The notes beneath the pieces were generated by a model, which was given only the letters and a program-made list of their open reading frames with translations, did not search any database and was not told the DNA's origin. Made by a program: the position numbers and the translations under genes. DNA of 64,000 bases from Nitrospirillum amazonense. GTDB taxonomy: Bacteria > Pseudomonadota > Alphaproteobacteria > Azospirillales > Azospirillaceae. Where the stretch lies: NCBI RefSeq assembly GCF_007828035.1, contig NZ_VITV01000003.1:682001-746000 (forward strand), read 5' to 3'. Positions 45,239 through 53,219 of the stretch are shown here, piece after piece; the stretch's first letter is position 1; every line of letters begins with the position of its first letter.

Positions 45239-46794
45239 CCGCCGCCGCGCCCGCCGAACCGCAACTCCGGCCGACGCTGGACGGCATGCGGGCCTATATC
45301 GGCATCCTGGGGGTCCTGCTGGGCGCGCTGCTCTCCACCCTGGGCTCCCGCGTCACCACCTTCGGCCTGACCGATTTGCGCGGCGGCCTGCACGCCGGCT
45401 TCGACGAGGGCGCCTGGATCACCACCGCCTATGGCGTGGGGCAGATGGTGGTGGGGGTGGCCTGCCCCTATCTGGGCATTGTCTTCGGCGCCCGCCGGGT
45501 GCTGTTCGCGGGCATCGGCCTGTTCTTCGTGTCCAGCCTGCTGGCGCCGCTGTCGCCCAACCTGGCGGCCTACCTGGCCATGCAGTTCCTGTCGGGCCTG
45601 GGGGCCGGCACCTTCATCCCCCTGACCATCCGCTTCATCGTCCTGAACCTGCCGGCGCGGCTGACGCTGTACGGCCTGGCCGCCTACGCCATGAATTCGG
45701 AGTTTTCCCAGAACATCGGCGCGGCGCTGGAGGGCTGGTACGCCGAGAACTGGTCCATCGCCTGGCTGAACTGGCAGTACTGCCTGGTCCTGCCCCTCAT
45801 GTTCCTGTGCGTGTGGATCGGCGTCCCGCGGGAACCGCTGAACACCGACCTGCTGAAACAGCACGACTGGCCCGGTGTCGCCTACGCCGCCGTGGGCTTC
45901 GGCCTGCTGTACGCGGGATTGGACCAAGGCAACCGGCTGGACTGGACGGGTAATGGCCTGGTGGTGGGCCTGCTGGTGGCGGGCGGCCTGATCACCGCCC
46001 TGTTTGCGATGCGCGAACTGGTCATCAGCCGCCGCCCCTTCCTGAACCTGCGCCTGATGCTGCGCGGCAACCTGTTCCTGCTCATGCTGCTGCTGGCCGG
46101 TTTCCGCTTCATCATCCTGTCCACCGCCTACATCATCCCCGTCTATCTGCAGGTGGTGCAGAACTTCCGCGAGCTGCAGGTGGGTCCGGTGCTGCTGTTC
46201 ATCGCCCTGCCCCAGTTCGCCCTGATCTTGCCGCTGGGCTGGCTGCTGGCGCGGGTGGATGGTCGCTGGGTGCTGGCCATCGGCGCCCTGCTGATCGCCA
46301 TCGCCTGCCTGCAGGCCACCAGCCTGACCAGCCATTGGGCCACCCTGGACTTCCTGCCGTCCCAGGCCTTGCAGGCGGTGGGGCAGTGCCTGGCGCTGAC
46401 GGCCCTGGTGGTGCTGGTGGTGCGGAACCTCACGCCGGCCGATGCCATCTCCATCGGCGCCCTGTTGCAGGCCGCCCGCCTGTTCGGCGGCGAGATTGGC
46501 GTCGCCTTCATGCAGACTTTCGTGCGCATGCGGGAACAGCTGCATTCCAACCTGCTGGGCCTGCATATCGACCCGCTGGCCGGCGCCACCGCCGACCGCC
46601 TGGCCCGGTCCCAGGCCGTGCTGTCCGCCCACGGCGTGGACCCCGTTTCCGGAGCCACCCGGCTGCTGGCCAGCGCGGTGGCGCAGCAGGCCTCGGTCCT
46701 CGCTTATATCGACGGCTTCGCGGCGGCCGCGGCTGGCGCCTTTGCCTGCATCGCGCTGGCCGCCTGGCTGCGCCCACCGCCGGCCAAGGCTTGA
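45235..46794 (+). CDS. DHA2-family MFS drug exporter (EmrB-like)
   Basis: 519 residues with about 14 membrane helices, as in EmrB/QacA. Conserved pieces include LLSTLGSRVTTFGLTDLRGG, DEGAWITTAYGVGQMVVG and LSGLGAGTFIPLTIRFIV. It drives proton-coupled export of hydrophobic drugs or acids together with the EmrA-like adaptor; an outer-membrane factor would come from elsewhere. No MarR/TetR repressor lies next to it. A winged-helix ATPase regulator gene follows 77 bases downstream in the same direction and is the best local candidate for control. Confidence 0.92.
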   Translation: MTAAAPAEPQLRPTLDGMRAYIGILGVLLGALLSTLGSRVTTFGLTDLRGGLHAGFDEGAWITTAYGVGQMVVGVACPYLGIVFGARRVLFAGIGLFFVSSLLAPLSPNLAAYLAMQFLSGLGAGTFIPLTIRFIVLNLPARLTLYGLAAYAMNSEFSQNIGAALEGWYAENWSIAWLNWQYCLVLPLMFLCVWIGVPREPLNTDLLKQHDWPGVAYAAVGFGLLYAGLDQGNRLDWTGNGLVVGLLVAGGLITALFAMRELVISRRPFLNLRLMLRGNLFLLMLLLAGFRFIILSTAYIIPVYLQVVQNFRELQVGPVLLFIALPQFALILPLGWLLARVDGRWVLAIGALLIAIACLQATSLTSHWATLDFLPSQALQAVGQCLALTALVVLVVRNLTPADAISIGALLQAARLFGGEIGVAFMQTFVRMREQLHSNLLGLHIDPLAGATADRLARSQAVLSAHGVDPVSGATRLLASAVAQQASVLAYIDGFAAAAAGAFACIALAAWLRPPPAKA

Positions 46795-46871
46795 AGGCAG
46801 AACGGGCTTGCGCGTAAAACGCGGAAATAAAAGGATGATTGCGACATGCCGTTTGGGGGTTGGCGGTTCGG

Positions 46872-49352
46872 ATGATGAACGAGCAGGGCGTACGCTACAC
46901 CTTCGGCAGCTTCACCTTCGACGTGCCGCAGATGACGCTGGCCAAGGCGGGGCAGCCGGTGAAGCTGGGCGGCCGCGCCGCCAACCTGCTGGCTGTGCTG
47001 GCCGCCGCCGGAGGCGGGCTGGTGACCCGCGACCGCCTGCTGGCCGAGGTCTGGCCCGGCCAGGCCATCGACGACAGCGCGGTCCGCGTGCACCTGTCCG
47101 GCCTGCGCAAGGCCCTGGGCGATGACGGCCTGGTGGTGAACGAGGCGGGGCGCGGCTATCGCCTCACCCTGCCTGTCACCCGCAACACCCAGACCCAGAC
47201 ACCAGCGGTGGAGGTCGCCACCCGCCCGGCCGCTGAGCCCGCTGCCCCCCGGCCCCTGGTGCGCCTGCTGGGAAGGTCGGAGGTGGTGGCCACGCTGGCG
47301 ACGGAACTGCCGGAGCGGCGCTTCCTGACGCTGGCCGGCCCGGGTGGCATCGGCAAGACCTCCGTCGCCCTGGCCACGGCGGCAGCGCTGGCCCAGACGG
47401 CCACCGTGCGCTTCGTCGACTTGGCGCCCGTGTCCGACGCGGCGTGGGTGGAGGGCACCCTGGCCACCGCGCTGGGCTTGCCCGCCTCAGGCACGGATTG
47501 CTTCGCCGCCATTGTGGCCGCCCTATCCGCCAGCCCCAGCCTGCTGCTGCTGGACAATTGCGAGCATTTGGTGGATGCCGTGGCCGGCCTGGCCGAACGG
47601 CTGTTGCTCGCCGTGCCCGGCCTGCTGATCCTGGCCACCAGCCGAGAGCCGCTGCGCGCCGCCGGCGAATGGGTGCACCGCCTGCCCGCCCTGCCCATCC
47701 CCGACGGCCAGGCCCAGGATGCGGCCACCGTGCTGTCCTATCCCGCCGCCGCCCTGTTCTTCGAGCGGGCGCGGGCTGTGCGGTCCGACTTCACCGTGGA
47801 CGACGCGACCGCCCCCGCGCTGGCCGAGATCTGCCGCCGCCTGGATGGCATCCCCCTGGCCATCGAGCTGGCCGCCGCCCGGGTCGACCTGATGGCGCTG
47901 CCGGAACTGGCCAGCCGCCTGCATGACCGGCTGAACCTGCTGACCCGCGGCCGGCGCACCGCCCTGCCCCGCCACCGCACCCTGCGCGCCGCCCTGGACT
48001 GGAGTTATGAGCTGCTGGCGCCGGAGGAAAAGGTGCTGCTGATCAGCCTGTCGGTGTTCCGCGCCGGCTTCGACGCGGCGGATGCCCGGGGGCTGACCAG
48101 CGGCGGGGAGATGGAGGTGCTGGACGGCCTGGCCGACCTGGTTGCCAAGTCCCTGGTGGTCAGCAGCCGCGACGGCGCCACCACCCGCTACCGCCTGCTG
48201 GACACCACCCGTTATTACGGGCATGAGCGCCTGGTCGACACCGGCCTGGATGGCCGCGTCCGCGCCGCCCACGCCCGCCACATGATCTCGCTGTTCAGCG
48301 ACGCCCAGGCCTCGTGGGAGGGCAAGGCACCGCGCGACTGGCTGGCCACCCACAGCCGCCGTATCGATGACGTGCGCGGCGCCCTGGACTGGGCGGTGGG
48401 CGAGGACGGAGACATCGGCCTGGGCCTCACACTGATCGTCGCCAGCGCCTCGCTGTGGTTCCATCTGTCGCTGCCGCATGAGTTCCTGGGGCGGGCGGAG
48501 CGCATCCTGGCCATCCTGGATGAACAGGGCGCCGCCGACCCGGCACGGCGGGTGGAACTGCTGGCCGCCTATGGCCACGCCCTGTGGCACACCCGGGGGC
48601 CTGTGCCGGCCATGGGCCAAGCCTTCCGCCAGGCGCTGGAGATCGCGGAAGGCATTGGCAACGAGGGACTGGCGCGCCGTGCCCAATGGGGCATCTGGGC
48701 CCACCACACCCTGGCCGGCGCCTACGCGGACAGTCTGGCGGCGGCCGAGGCGTTCGCCGCCCGCGTGGGGCCCGAGGGTGGCCTGACAGAGCGGCTGACG
48801 GGCATGCGCATGCGCGCCATGTCCCACCATTTCCGGGGGGAACATGCGGCAGGCCTGGCATTGCTGGAAACGGTCATGGCGGCCGATGCCGATCCGGTGC
48901 GTGTCAACCTGGCCAACCATGCCCAGGTGGACGCCAAGCTGGCCGCCCTGACCCTGCTGATGCGCCTGCGCTGGGCCATGGGGGATGTCCGCGACGCCCT
49001 GGACTTGGCGCGCGCGGCGACGGAGGACGCCACATCCATCGATCACGCCCTGTCATTGTGCTACTGCCTGGCCATCGGCGCCATCCCGGTGGCCATTGCC
49101 GCCGGGGAGAGGGATCTCGCCACCGGCTGGATCGACCGGTTGGCCCAACGCACCACCCGCCACGCCCTGGACCACTGGAACATCTTCGTCCATGGCTATG
49201 GCGCCGCCCTGGGCCGATTGGGGGGCCACACCATCGCCGCCGCCAGCGCCATGCAGGTTGAGATGTTCGCCGTGGCCGGCAATGCCGAGGCGCGGGCCAT
49301 GGTCCTGGCACGGCCGGAGCCTCACGCCGGCTGGCACGGCCCCCTGCTTTAA
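46872..49352 (+). CDS. Winged-helix (OmpR-type) / STAND-like ATPase transcriptional regulator
   Basis: 826 residues. An N-terminal OmpR-type winged helix (residues ~5-100: YTFGSFTFDVPQMTLAKAGQ; VRVHLSGLRKALGDDGLVVN; AGRGYRLTL) is joined to a STAND-like AAA ATPase with Walker A LAGPGGIGKTSVALATA and Walker B LLLLDNCEHLVDA, then RLDGIPLAIELAAARVDLM and DWSYELLAPEEKVL, as in AfsR/LuxR-like regulators. The rest is a helical, probably TPR-type sensor. It has no receiver domain, so ligand and ATP binding should switch it. ATG 46872 or 46875; targets unknown. Confidence 0.88.
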   Translation: MMNEQGVRYTFGSFTFDVPQMTLAKAGQPVKLGGRAANLLAVLAAAGGGLVTRDRLLAEVWPGQAIDDSAVRVHLSGLRKALGDDGLVVNEAGRGYRLTLPVTRNTQTQTPAVEVATRPAAEPAAPRPLVRLLGRSEVVATLATELPERRFLTLAGPGGIGKTSVALATAAALAQTATVRFVDLAPVSDAAWVEGTLATALGLPASGTDCFAAIVAALSASPSLLLLDNCEHLVDAVAGLAERLLLAVPGLLILATSREPLRAAGEWVHRLPALPIPDGQAQDAATVLSYPAAALFFERARAVRSDFTVDDATAPALAEICRRLDGIPLAIELAAARVDLMALPELASRLHDRLNLLTRGRRTALPRHRTLRAALDWSYELLAPEEKVLLISLSVFRAGFDAADARGLTSGGEMEVLDGLADLVAKSLVVSSRDGATTRYRLLDTTRYYGHERLVDTGLDGRVRAAHARHMISLFSDAQASWEGKAPRDWLATHSRRIDDVRGALDWAVGEDGDIGLGLTLIVASASLWFHLSLPHEFLGRAERILAILDEQGAADPARRVELLAAYGHALWHTRGPVPAMGQAFRQALEIAEGIGNEGLARRAQWGIWAHHTLAGAYADSLAAAEAFAARVGPEGGLTERLTGMRMRAMSHHFRGEHAAGLALLETVMAADADPVRVNLANHAQVDAKLAALTLLMRLRWAMGDVRDALDLARAATEDATSIDHALSLCYCLAIGAIPVAIAAGERDLATGWIDRLAQRTTRHALDHWNIFVHGYGAALGRLGGHTIAAASAMQVEMFAVAGNAEARAMVLARPEPHAGWHGPLL

Positions 49353-49500
49353 CACCCCCGGCTTAACGGCATAGGAACCGGTACACAACGCTTCACATCG
49401 CTTAACTCCCAGCCTGGTGGTCGCCTGACCGACACTGCCTTCATCACGGTCCCCCGCCCGACACGCCGCGGAAGGGGACGCCCACCGGATGGAGGAAGAC

Positions 49501-50061
49501 ATGACCGCCCCTGCCGCCGCCCTGGACGCCTTTCACACCCTGGCCGGCCTGCCCCCCGCCGGCTTGCCGGCCGCCGGCCACCTGGCCACCATCGCCCGCC
49601 TGCTGGAGGAGGCCATGCATGCCGTGGAGCATGACGTGGCCCAGGCGCGCGACCGCATCGTCAAGGTGCGCGACTTGCTGCTGCACCGCCCGCAGGAAGA
49701 GGCGGCGCGTGGCGGCCTGGCGCCCTGGCAGGCCCGCCGTGTGGCGGCCCTGGTGGAGCGGCGGTTGGGCGGCGCCCTGTGCAACGAGGACTTGGCCGCC
49801 GAGGCCAAGCTCAGCACCAGCCATTTCTGCACCGCCTTCCGCCAGACCTTCGGCATGTCGCCGCACGCCTTCATCGTCAGCCGACGGGTGGAACGGGCCA
49901 AGGCCCTGATGCTGGACACCGATGACGCCCTGGCGGGGATCGCCGACGCCTGCGGCTTCGCCGACCAGGCGCACCTGAGCCGCCTGTTCCGCCAGGCCAC
50001 GGGCAGCAGCCCCGCCAGCTGGCGCCGCGCCAACGCCGTCGACGTTTCCCTGATCGCCTGA
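49501..50061 (+). CDS. Short AraC-family regulator, paralogue 1
   Basis: 186 residues. A ~70-residue helical N-terminal segment (LEEAMHAVEHDVAQARDRIV) leads, through LAPWQARRV, into a complete AraC/XylS double helix-turn-helix (LCNEDLAAEAKLSTSHFCTA; LAGIADACGFADQAHLSRLF). No cupin ligand pocket is present. GGAGG 6 bases upstream selects ATG 49501 over 49489. The gene at 52348 has the same unusual layout and the same LAPWQ linker. Followed 21 bases later by an esterase-like gene, likely co-transcribed. Confidence 0.87.
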   Translation: MTAPAAALDAFHTLAGLPPAGLPAAGHLATIARLLEEAMHAVEHDVAQARDRIVKVRDLLLHRPQEEAARGGLAPWQARRVAALVERRLGGALCNEDLAAEAKLSTSHFCTAFRQTFGMSPHAFIVSRRVERAKALMLDTDDALAGIADACGFADQAHLSRLFRQATGSSPASWRRANAVDVSLIA

Positions 50062-50082
50062 CCCGTGCCGGACCATAGCCCC

Positions 50083-51045
50083 ATGATCCACGACCTGACC
50101 GCCAAGAGCCCCCGGCTGGACCCTGCCGCGCACTGCCTGACCCTGGATGCGGGCGTGCAAGGCTTTCTTGACCGCGTGGTTGAGGCGGAATTGCTGCCCT
50201 ACGCCCCCGGCCTGGACCCGGCCGCGCGGCGGGCCATCGCCACGCGCCTGCAGGCGGACGCGCCACCGGTGGAAGAACCCGTCGTCCACCTCACCGTGCC
50301 GGGCGCCGAAGCGATATCACTGTACCTTTGCCGTCCCAACCATGGGACGGCGCGCCCGGTACCGGTGGTGTTCTACCTGCACGGCGGCCTGTGGGCGCTG
50401 GGCGGCTGGGACACCCATGGCGGCGCGGCCGCCGCGCTGGCCCGGTCCTGCGGCGCCGCCCTGGTCTTCGTCGACCATGGCGGGATGCCAGCCGCCCAGT
50501 CCCTGAGGCAGGCGCGCGCCGCCCTGGACTGGACGCGCGCTCAAGGACGGGACCACGGGCTGGACACCGCGCGGATGGCCGCGGCCGGCGACGGCAGCGG
50601 CGGGGCCATGGCGGCGTTGCTGGCCGCAAGCCTGCCGCCCAGCGAGGGCTTTCGCCTGCTGCTGCTGTTCCATCCCCTGCTGGGCCCGGCAGCGCCGGAC
50701 ACCCCGTCCTCCCCCTGGCTGGACCATTGCGACCTGCCGGCGCTGATGGCCCAGGCCTTCCCCGGCCAGCCGGCCTGGACGGGGCTGTCGCCCCTGGACC
50801 TTGCCCCCGATCGCCTGCGCCGCCTGCCGCCCACGCTGATCCTGACGGCGGAGGCGGACCTGGCCCGGGAGGGCGGCGAAGCGCTGGCCCGCCGCCTGAT
50901 GCGGGCGGAGGTGGACGCCAGCGCCCTGCGACTGATGGGCACCATCCACGACTTCTTCTGGCTGGATGGGCTGGCGGACACCGCCCCCACCCTGTCGGCC
51001 CTGGCCGTGGCGCAACGCGCGCTGACCGACGCCTTCGGCCGCTAA
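50083..51045 (+). CDS. Alpha/beta hydrolase, hormone-sensitive-lipase/acetylesterase-like
   Basis: 320 residues. The HGG oxyanion motif (FYLHGGLWALGG) and nucleophile elbow GDGSGG place it in the HSL/esterase (family IV-like) group; the acid is in LTAEADLAREGG and the His in MGTIHDFFW. It would hydrolyse small esters in the cytoplasm. ATG 50083 is chosen; an in-frame GTG at 50065 could add six residues. It sits 21 bases after AraC paralogue 1. Confidence 0.85.
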   Translation: MIHDLTAKSPRLDPAAHCLTLDAGVQGFLDRVVEAELLPYAPGLDPAARRAIATRLQADAPPVEEPVVHLTVPGAEAISLYLCRPNHGTARPVPVVFYLHGGLWALGGWDTHGGAAAALARSCGAALVFVDHGGMPAAQSLRQARAALDWTRAQGRDHGLDTARMAAAGDGSGGAMAALLAASLPPSEGFRLLLLFHPLLGPAAPDTPSSPWLDHCDLPALMAQAFPGQPAWTGLSPLDLAPDRLRRLPPTLILTAEADLAREGGEALARRLMRAEVDASALRLMGTIHDFFWLDGLADTAPTLSALAVAQRALTDAFGR

Positions 51046-51076
51046 GCCACCCAAACCACTTTCGACGGAGCGCTCC

Positions 51077-51307
51077 ATGGCACCCAACGCCCCCGCCTTG
51101 CGTGTTCTGCTGGCCCTGGCCGGCACTTGTTGCACCGGTCCCGGCGGCGGTGCCCTGCTGCTGGCCCAGGTCGACTGGCTGATGCCCCGCCTGCGGACCT
51201 GGGCGTCGGGCAATGGACAGGGCGGGCGGAAGAAAGACGGGATGCCGCTTATAACGGGCGGAGATTTCGGACAGACGCCCGCCTTTCCTTCAAGCCCGCC
51301 CCGCTGA
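51077..51307 (+). CDS. Hypothetical 76-residue protein (doubtful)
   Basis: Begins MAPNAPALRVLLALAGTCCT with a hydrophobic N-terminal stretch and a Cys-Cys pair, then becomes Gly/Lys/Arg-rich with no recognisable domain. GGAG is about 7 bases before the ATG. It fills most of the 308-base gap between two hydrolase genes. It could be a small secreted or membrane protein, or simply a high-GC open frame. I see no other feature in this gap. Confidence 0.3.
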   Translation: MAPNAPALRVLLALAGTCCTGPGGGALLLAQVDWLMPRLRTWASGNGQGGRKKDGMPLITGGDFGQTPAFPSSPPR

Positions 51308-51353
51308 TGGCCGGTACCGTCCGCCCTTCCCCCCATGAAACCGAGGTAGTCCC

Positions 51354-52175
51354 ATGAGCACCCTGACCCTGCGCGACGGCACCGATCTCTATTTCAAGGA
51401 CTGGGGCCACGGCCAACCCGTCCTGTTCAGCCACGGCTGGCCGCTGAGCGCGGACATGTGGGAATACCAGATGCTGCACCTGGCGCGAAACGGCTACCGC
51501 GCCGTGGCCTTCGACCGCCGGGGTTTCGGCCGCTCCAGCCAGCCCTGGGACGGCTATGACTACGACACCCTGGCCGACGACGTCGCGCAACTGATCGAGC
51601 ATCTGGACCTGAGGGATGTGGTGCTGGTGGGCTTTTCCATGGGCGGGGGCGACATGGTGCGCTATCTCACCCGCCACGGTGCCGGCCGCGTCGCCAAGCT
51701 GGCGCTGGTCAGCGCGGTGACACCCTTCTTCCTGAAGACCGACGATAATCCCGAGGGCATGCCGGCCGAAGGCTTCGCGGGCATCCGCGCCGCCATCGCC
51801 CAGGACCGGCCCCAGTTCGTCGCGGATTTCAGCGTCCTCTATTTCGGCACCAACCGGCCGGAGGCCGCAGTGTCCAAGGGGATCCTGGACCAGACGCTGC
51901 AGATGGCGGCACAGGCATCCATCAAGGCCACCATCGACTGCGTCACCGCCTTCTCCGAAACCGACTTCCGGCGGGAGATGGCGGAGATCCGCCTACCCAC
52001 CTTGATCATCCATGGCGATGACGACCAGACGGCGCCCATGGGGCCGACCGCGATGGCCACGGCGCGCCTGGTCCCCGGGGCGGAGCTGAAGATCTATCCC
52101 GGCGCGCCCCATGCCACCTGCACCACCCACAAGGACCAGGTGAACGCCGACCTGCTGGCCTTCCTGCGAAGCTGA
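51354..52175 (+). CDS. Alpha/beta hydrolase, cofactor-free haloperoxidase/arylesterase type
   Basis: 273 residues with the full signature of non-haem chloroperoxidase/arylesterase proteins: LFSHGWPLSADMWEYQM, FDRRGFGRSSQPWDGYDYDT, nucleophile Ser95 in VGFSMGGGD, acid in HGDDDQTAP (~222-224) and His253 in GAPHATCTTHKDQVNADLLA. The physiological reaction is ester, lactone or peracid hydrolysis; haloperoxidation is a side activity in vitro. GAGG lies 7 bases before ATG 51354. A terminator follows at 52197. Confidence 0.9.
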   Translation: MSTLTLRDGTDLYFKDWGHGQPVLFSHGWPLSADMWEYQMLHLARNGYRAVAFDRRGFGRSSQPWDGYDYDTLADDVAQLIEHLDLRDVVLVGFSMGGGDMVRYLTRHGAGRVAKLALVSAVTPFFLKTDDNPEGMPAEGFAGIRAAIAQDRPQFVADFSVLYFGTNRPEAAVSKGILDQTLQMAAQASIKATIDCVTAFSETDFRREMAEIRLPTLIIHGDDDQTAPMGPTAMATARLVPGAELKIYPGAPHATCTTHKDQVNADLLAFLRS

Positions 52176-52196
52176 GGCCCAAGCGGATGCCGGGGC

Positions 52197-52231
52197 ACGG
52201 GGCGGGGCAGGATTGTCTCCCGCCCCGTTTC
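52197..52231 (+). terminator. Rho-independent terminator after hydrolase
   Basis: ACGGGGCGGG (52197-52206) pairs with CCCGCCCCGT (52219-52228) over 10 bp, 12-base loop, followed by TTTCT. It ends the transcript of the haloperoxidase-like gene before the AraC promoter region. Confidence 0.75.
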
Positions 52232-52246
52232 TGTCAGAAGCCCCAC

Positions 52247-52288
52247 AAACCAGCGTAGGGGGGTAGCAAACCTAGGTATGGGATGTTC
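52247..52288 (+). promoter_or_regulatory. 21-bp-phased element upstream of AraC gene, matches nodT element
   Basis: Module 1 is AAACCAGCGTAGGGG (52247-52261) and module 2 AAACCTAGGTATGGG (52268-52282), 21 bases apart. Module 2 continues ATG, so AAACCTAGGTA-T-GGGATG matches the nodT copy AAACCTAGGTA-G-GGGATG at 17 of 18 bases. It lies 60-100 bases before the AraC start. Confidence 0.55.
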
Positions 52289-52347
52289 CGGGGCGGGCGA
52301 AAGGGCACCGTGGCGACGTCAACACGCCCTGCCCAGGAGCCTGTCCC

Positions 52348-52965
52348 ATGCAAGCGCACCTCCAGACCCCGACGCGGCCCGTTTCCTTCCTCTCGCCCCC
52401 ACCGGCTCCGCTGCCTCATGCGGCGCCGTGGGACGACCGGCGCATCGTCACGCTCGTCACCGCCGCCCAGGCGGCGCTGGACCACGACCTGGAACGGGCG
52501 CGCGGTTGCCTGGACCAGCTGGCGGCCCTGCTGGACGGCACGGAAAAGGCACCGGTGGATGAGGCCATCCTGCTGCCGGCGGCGCCCACGGCCGAGACCG
52601 GGGCCAACAAGGGCGGCCTGGCCCCCTGGCAGTTGCGCTGCGTCATGGGCCATATCCAGGCCAACCTGGCCCGGCCGCTGCCGGTGGATCAGCTGGCCGC
52701 CCTGGCCAACCTCAGCACCAACCACTTCACCCGCGCCTTTCGCGCCAGTGTCGGCGAAACGCCGCATACCTATGTGGTGAAGCGCCGCGTGCGCCAGGCC
52801 CAGATCCTGATGCTGACCACCGACCAGCCGTTGAGCGAGATCGCCTATGGCTGCGGCATGGCCGACCAGGCGCACCTGACCCGGCTGTTCCGCCAGTTCG
52901 TGGGGGAAACGCCGTTGCGCTGGCGGCGCACCTGGGGGCGGCCCACACACAGCCGGGACAATTGA
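52348..52965 (+). CDS. Short AraC-family regulator, paralogue 2
   Basis: 205 residues. The N-terminal part (to ~100) is Pro-rich then helical (VTAAQAALDHDLERARGCLD), joined by GGLAPWQLRCV to an AraC double helix-turn-helix (LPVDQLAALANLSTNHFTRA; LSEIAYGCGMADQAHLTRLF). The architecture equals paralogue 1 at 49501, including the LAPWQ linker and the ADQAHL-RLFRQ block. It is preceded by the phased AAACC element, suggesting response-regulator control, and followed by a weak hairpin at 53004. Target genes are probably the neighbouring hydrolases or poxB; this is inference. Confidence 0.87.
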   Translation: MQAHLQTPTRPVSFLSPPPAPLPHAAPWDDRRIVTLVTAAQAALDHDLERARGCLDQLAALLDGTEKAPVDEAILLPAAPTAETGANKGGLAPWQLRCVMGHIQANLARPLPVDQLAALANLSTNHFTRAFRASVGETPHTYVVKRRVRQAQILMLTTDQPLSEIAYGCGMADQAHLTRLFRQFVGETPLRWRRTWGRPTHSRDN

Positions 52966-53003
52966 AGGCGTCCGTTCCGGTTTTCGGCGCCGGTCGCAGC
53001 GTT

Positions 53004-53029
53004 GCGGGCAACGGCCCGCCCTTGCCCGC
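53004..53029 (+). terminator. Weak hairpin terminator after AraC paralogue 2
   Basis: GCGGGCAA (53004-53011) pairs with TTGCCCGC (53022-53029), 10-base loop, without a T-run, so it may be Rho-assisted. The rest of the 254-base gap to poxB shows no clear promoter boxes. Confidence 0.4.
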
Positions 53030-53219
53030 CTAACCTTCAAAGTACCGCCACCTCCAACAAGACCGGCACCCATCCGCGAGGGAAAGATGGGGGGCATCCG
53101 CACCACCGACGGCGATGGGGCCAGGCGCCGTCGCACGTCGTGACCCGCAAGGTCCCGGGGGAACTCCCCGTCCCGGGGCCGGCTTTATCCACACCCCCAA
53201 TGCCGCGAGGTGACCGCCC

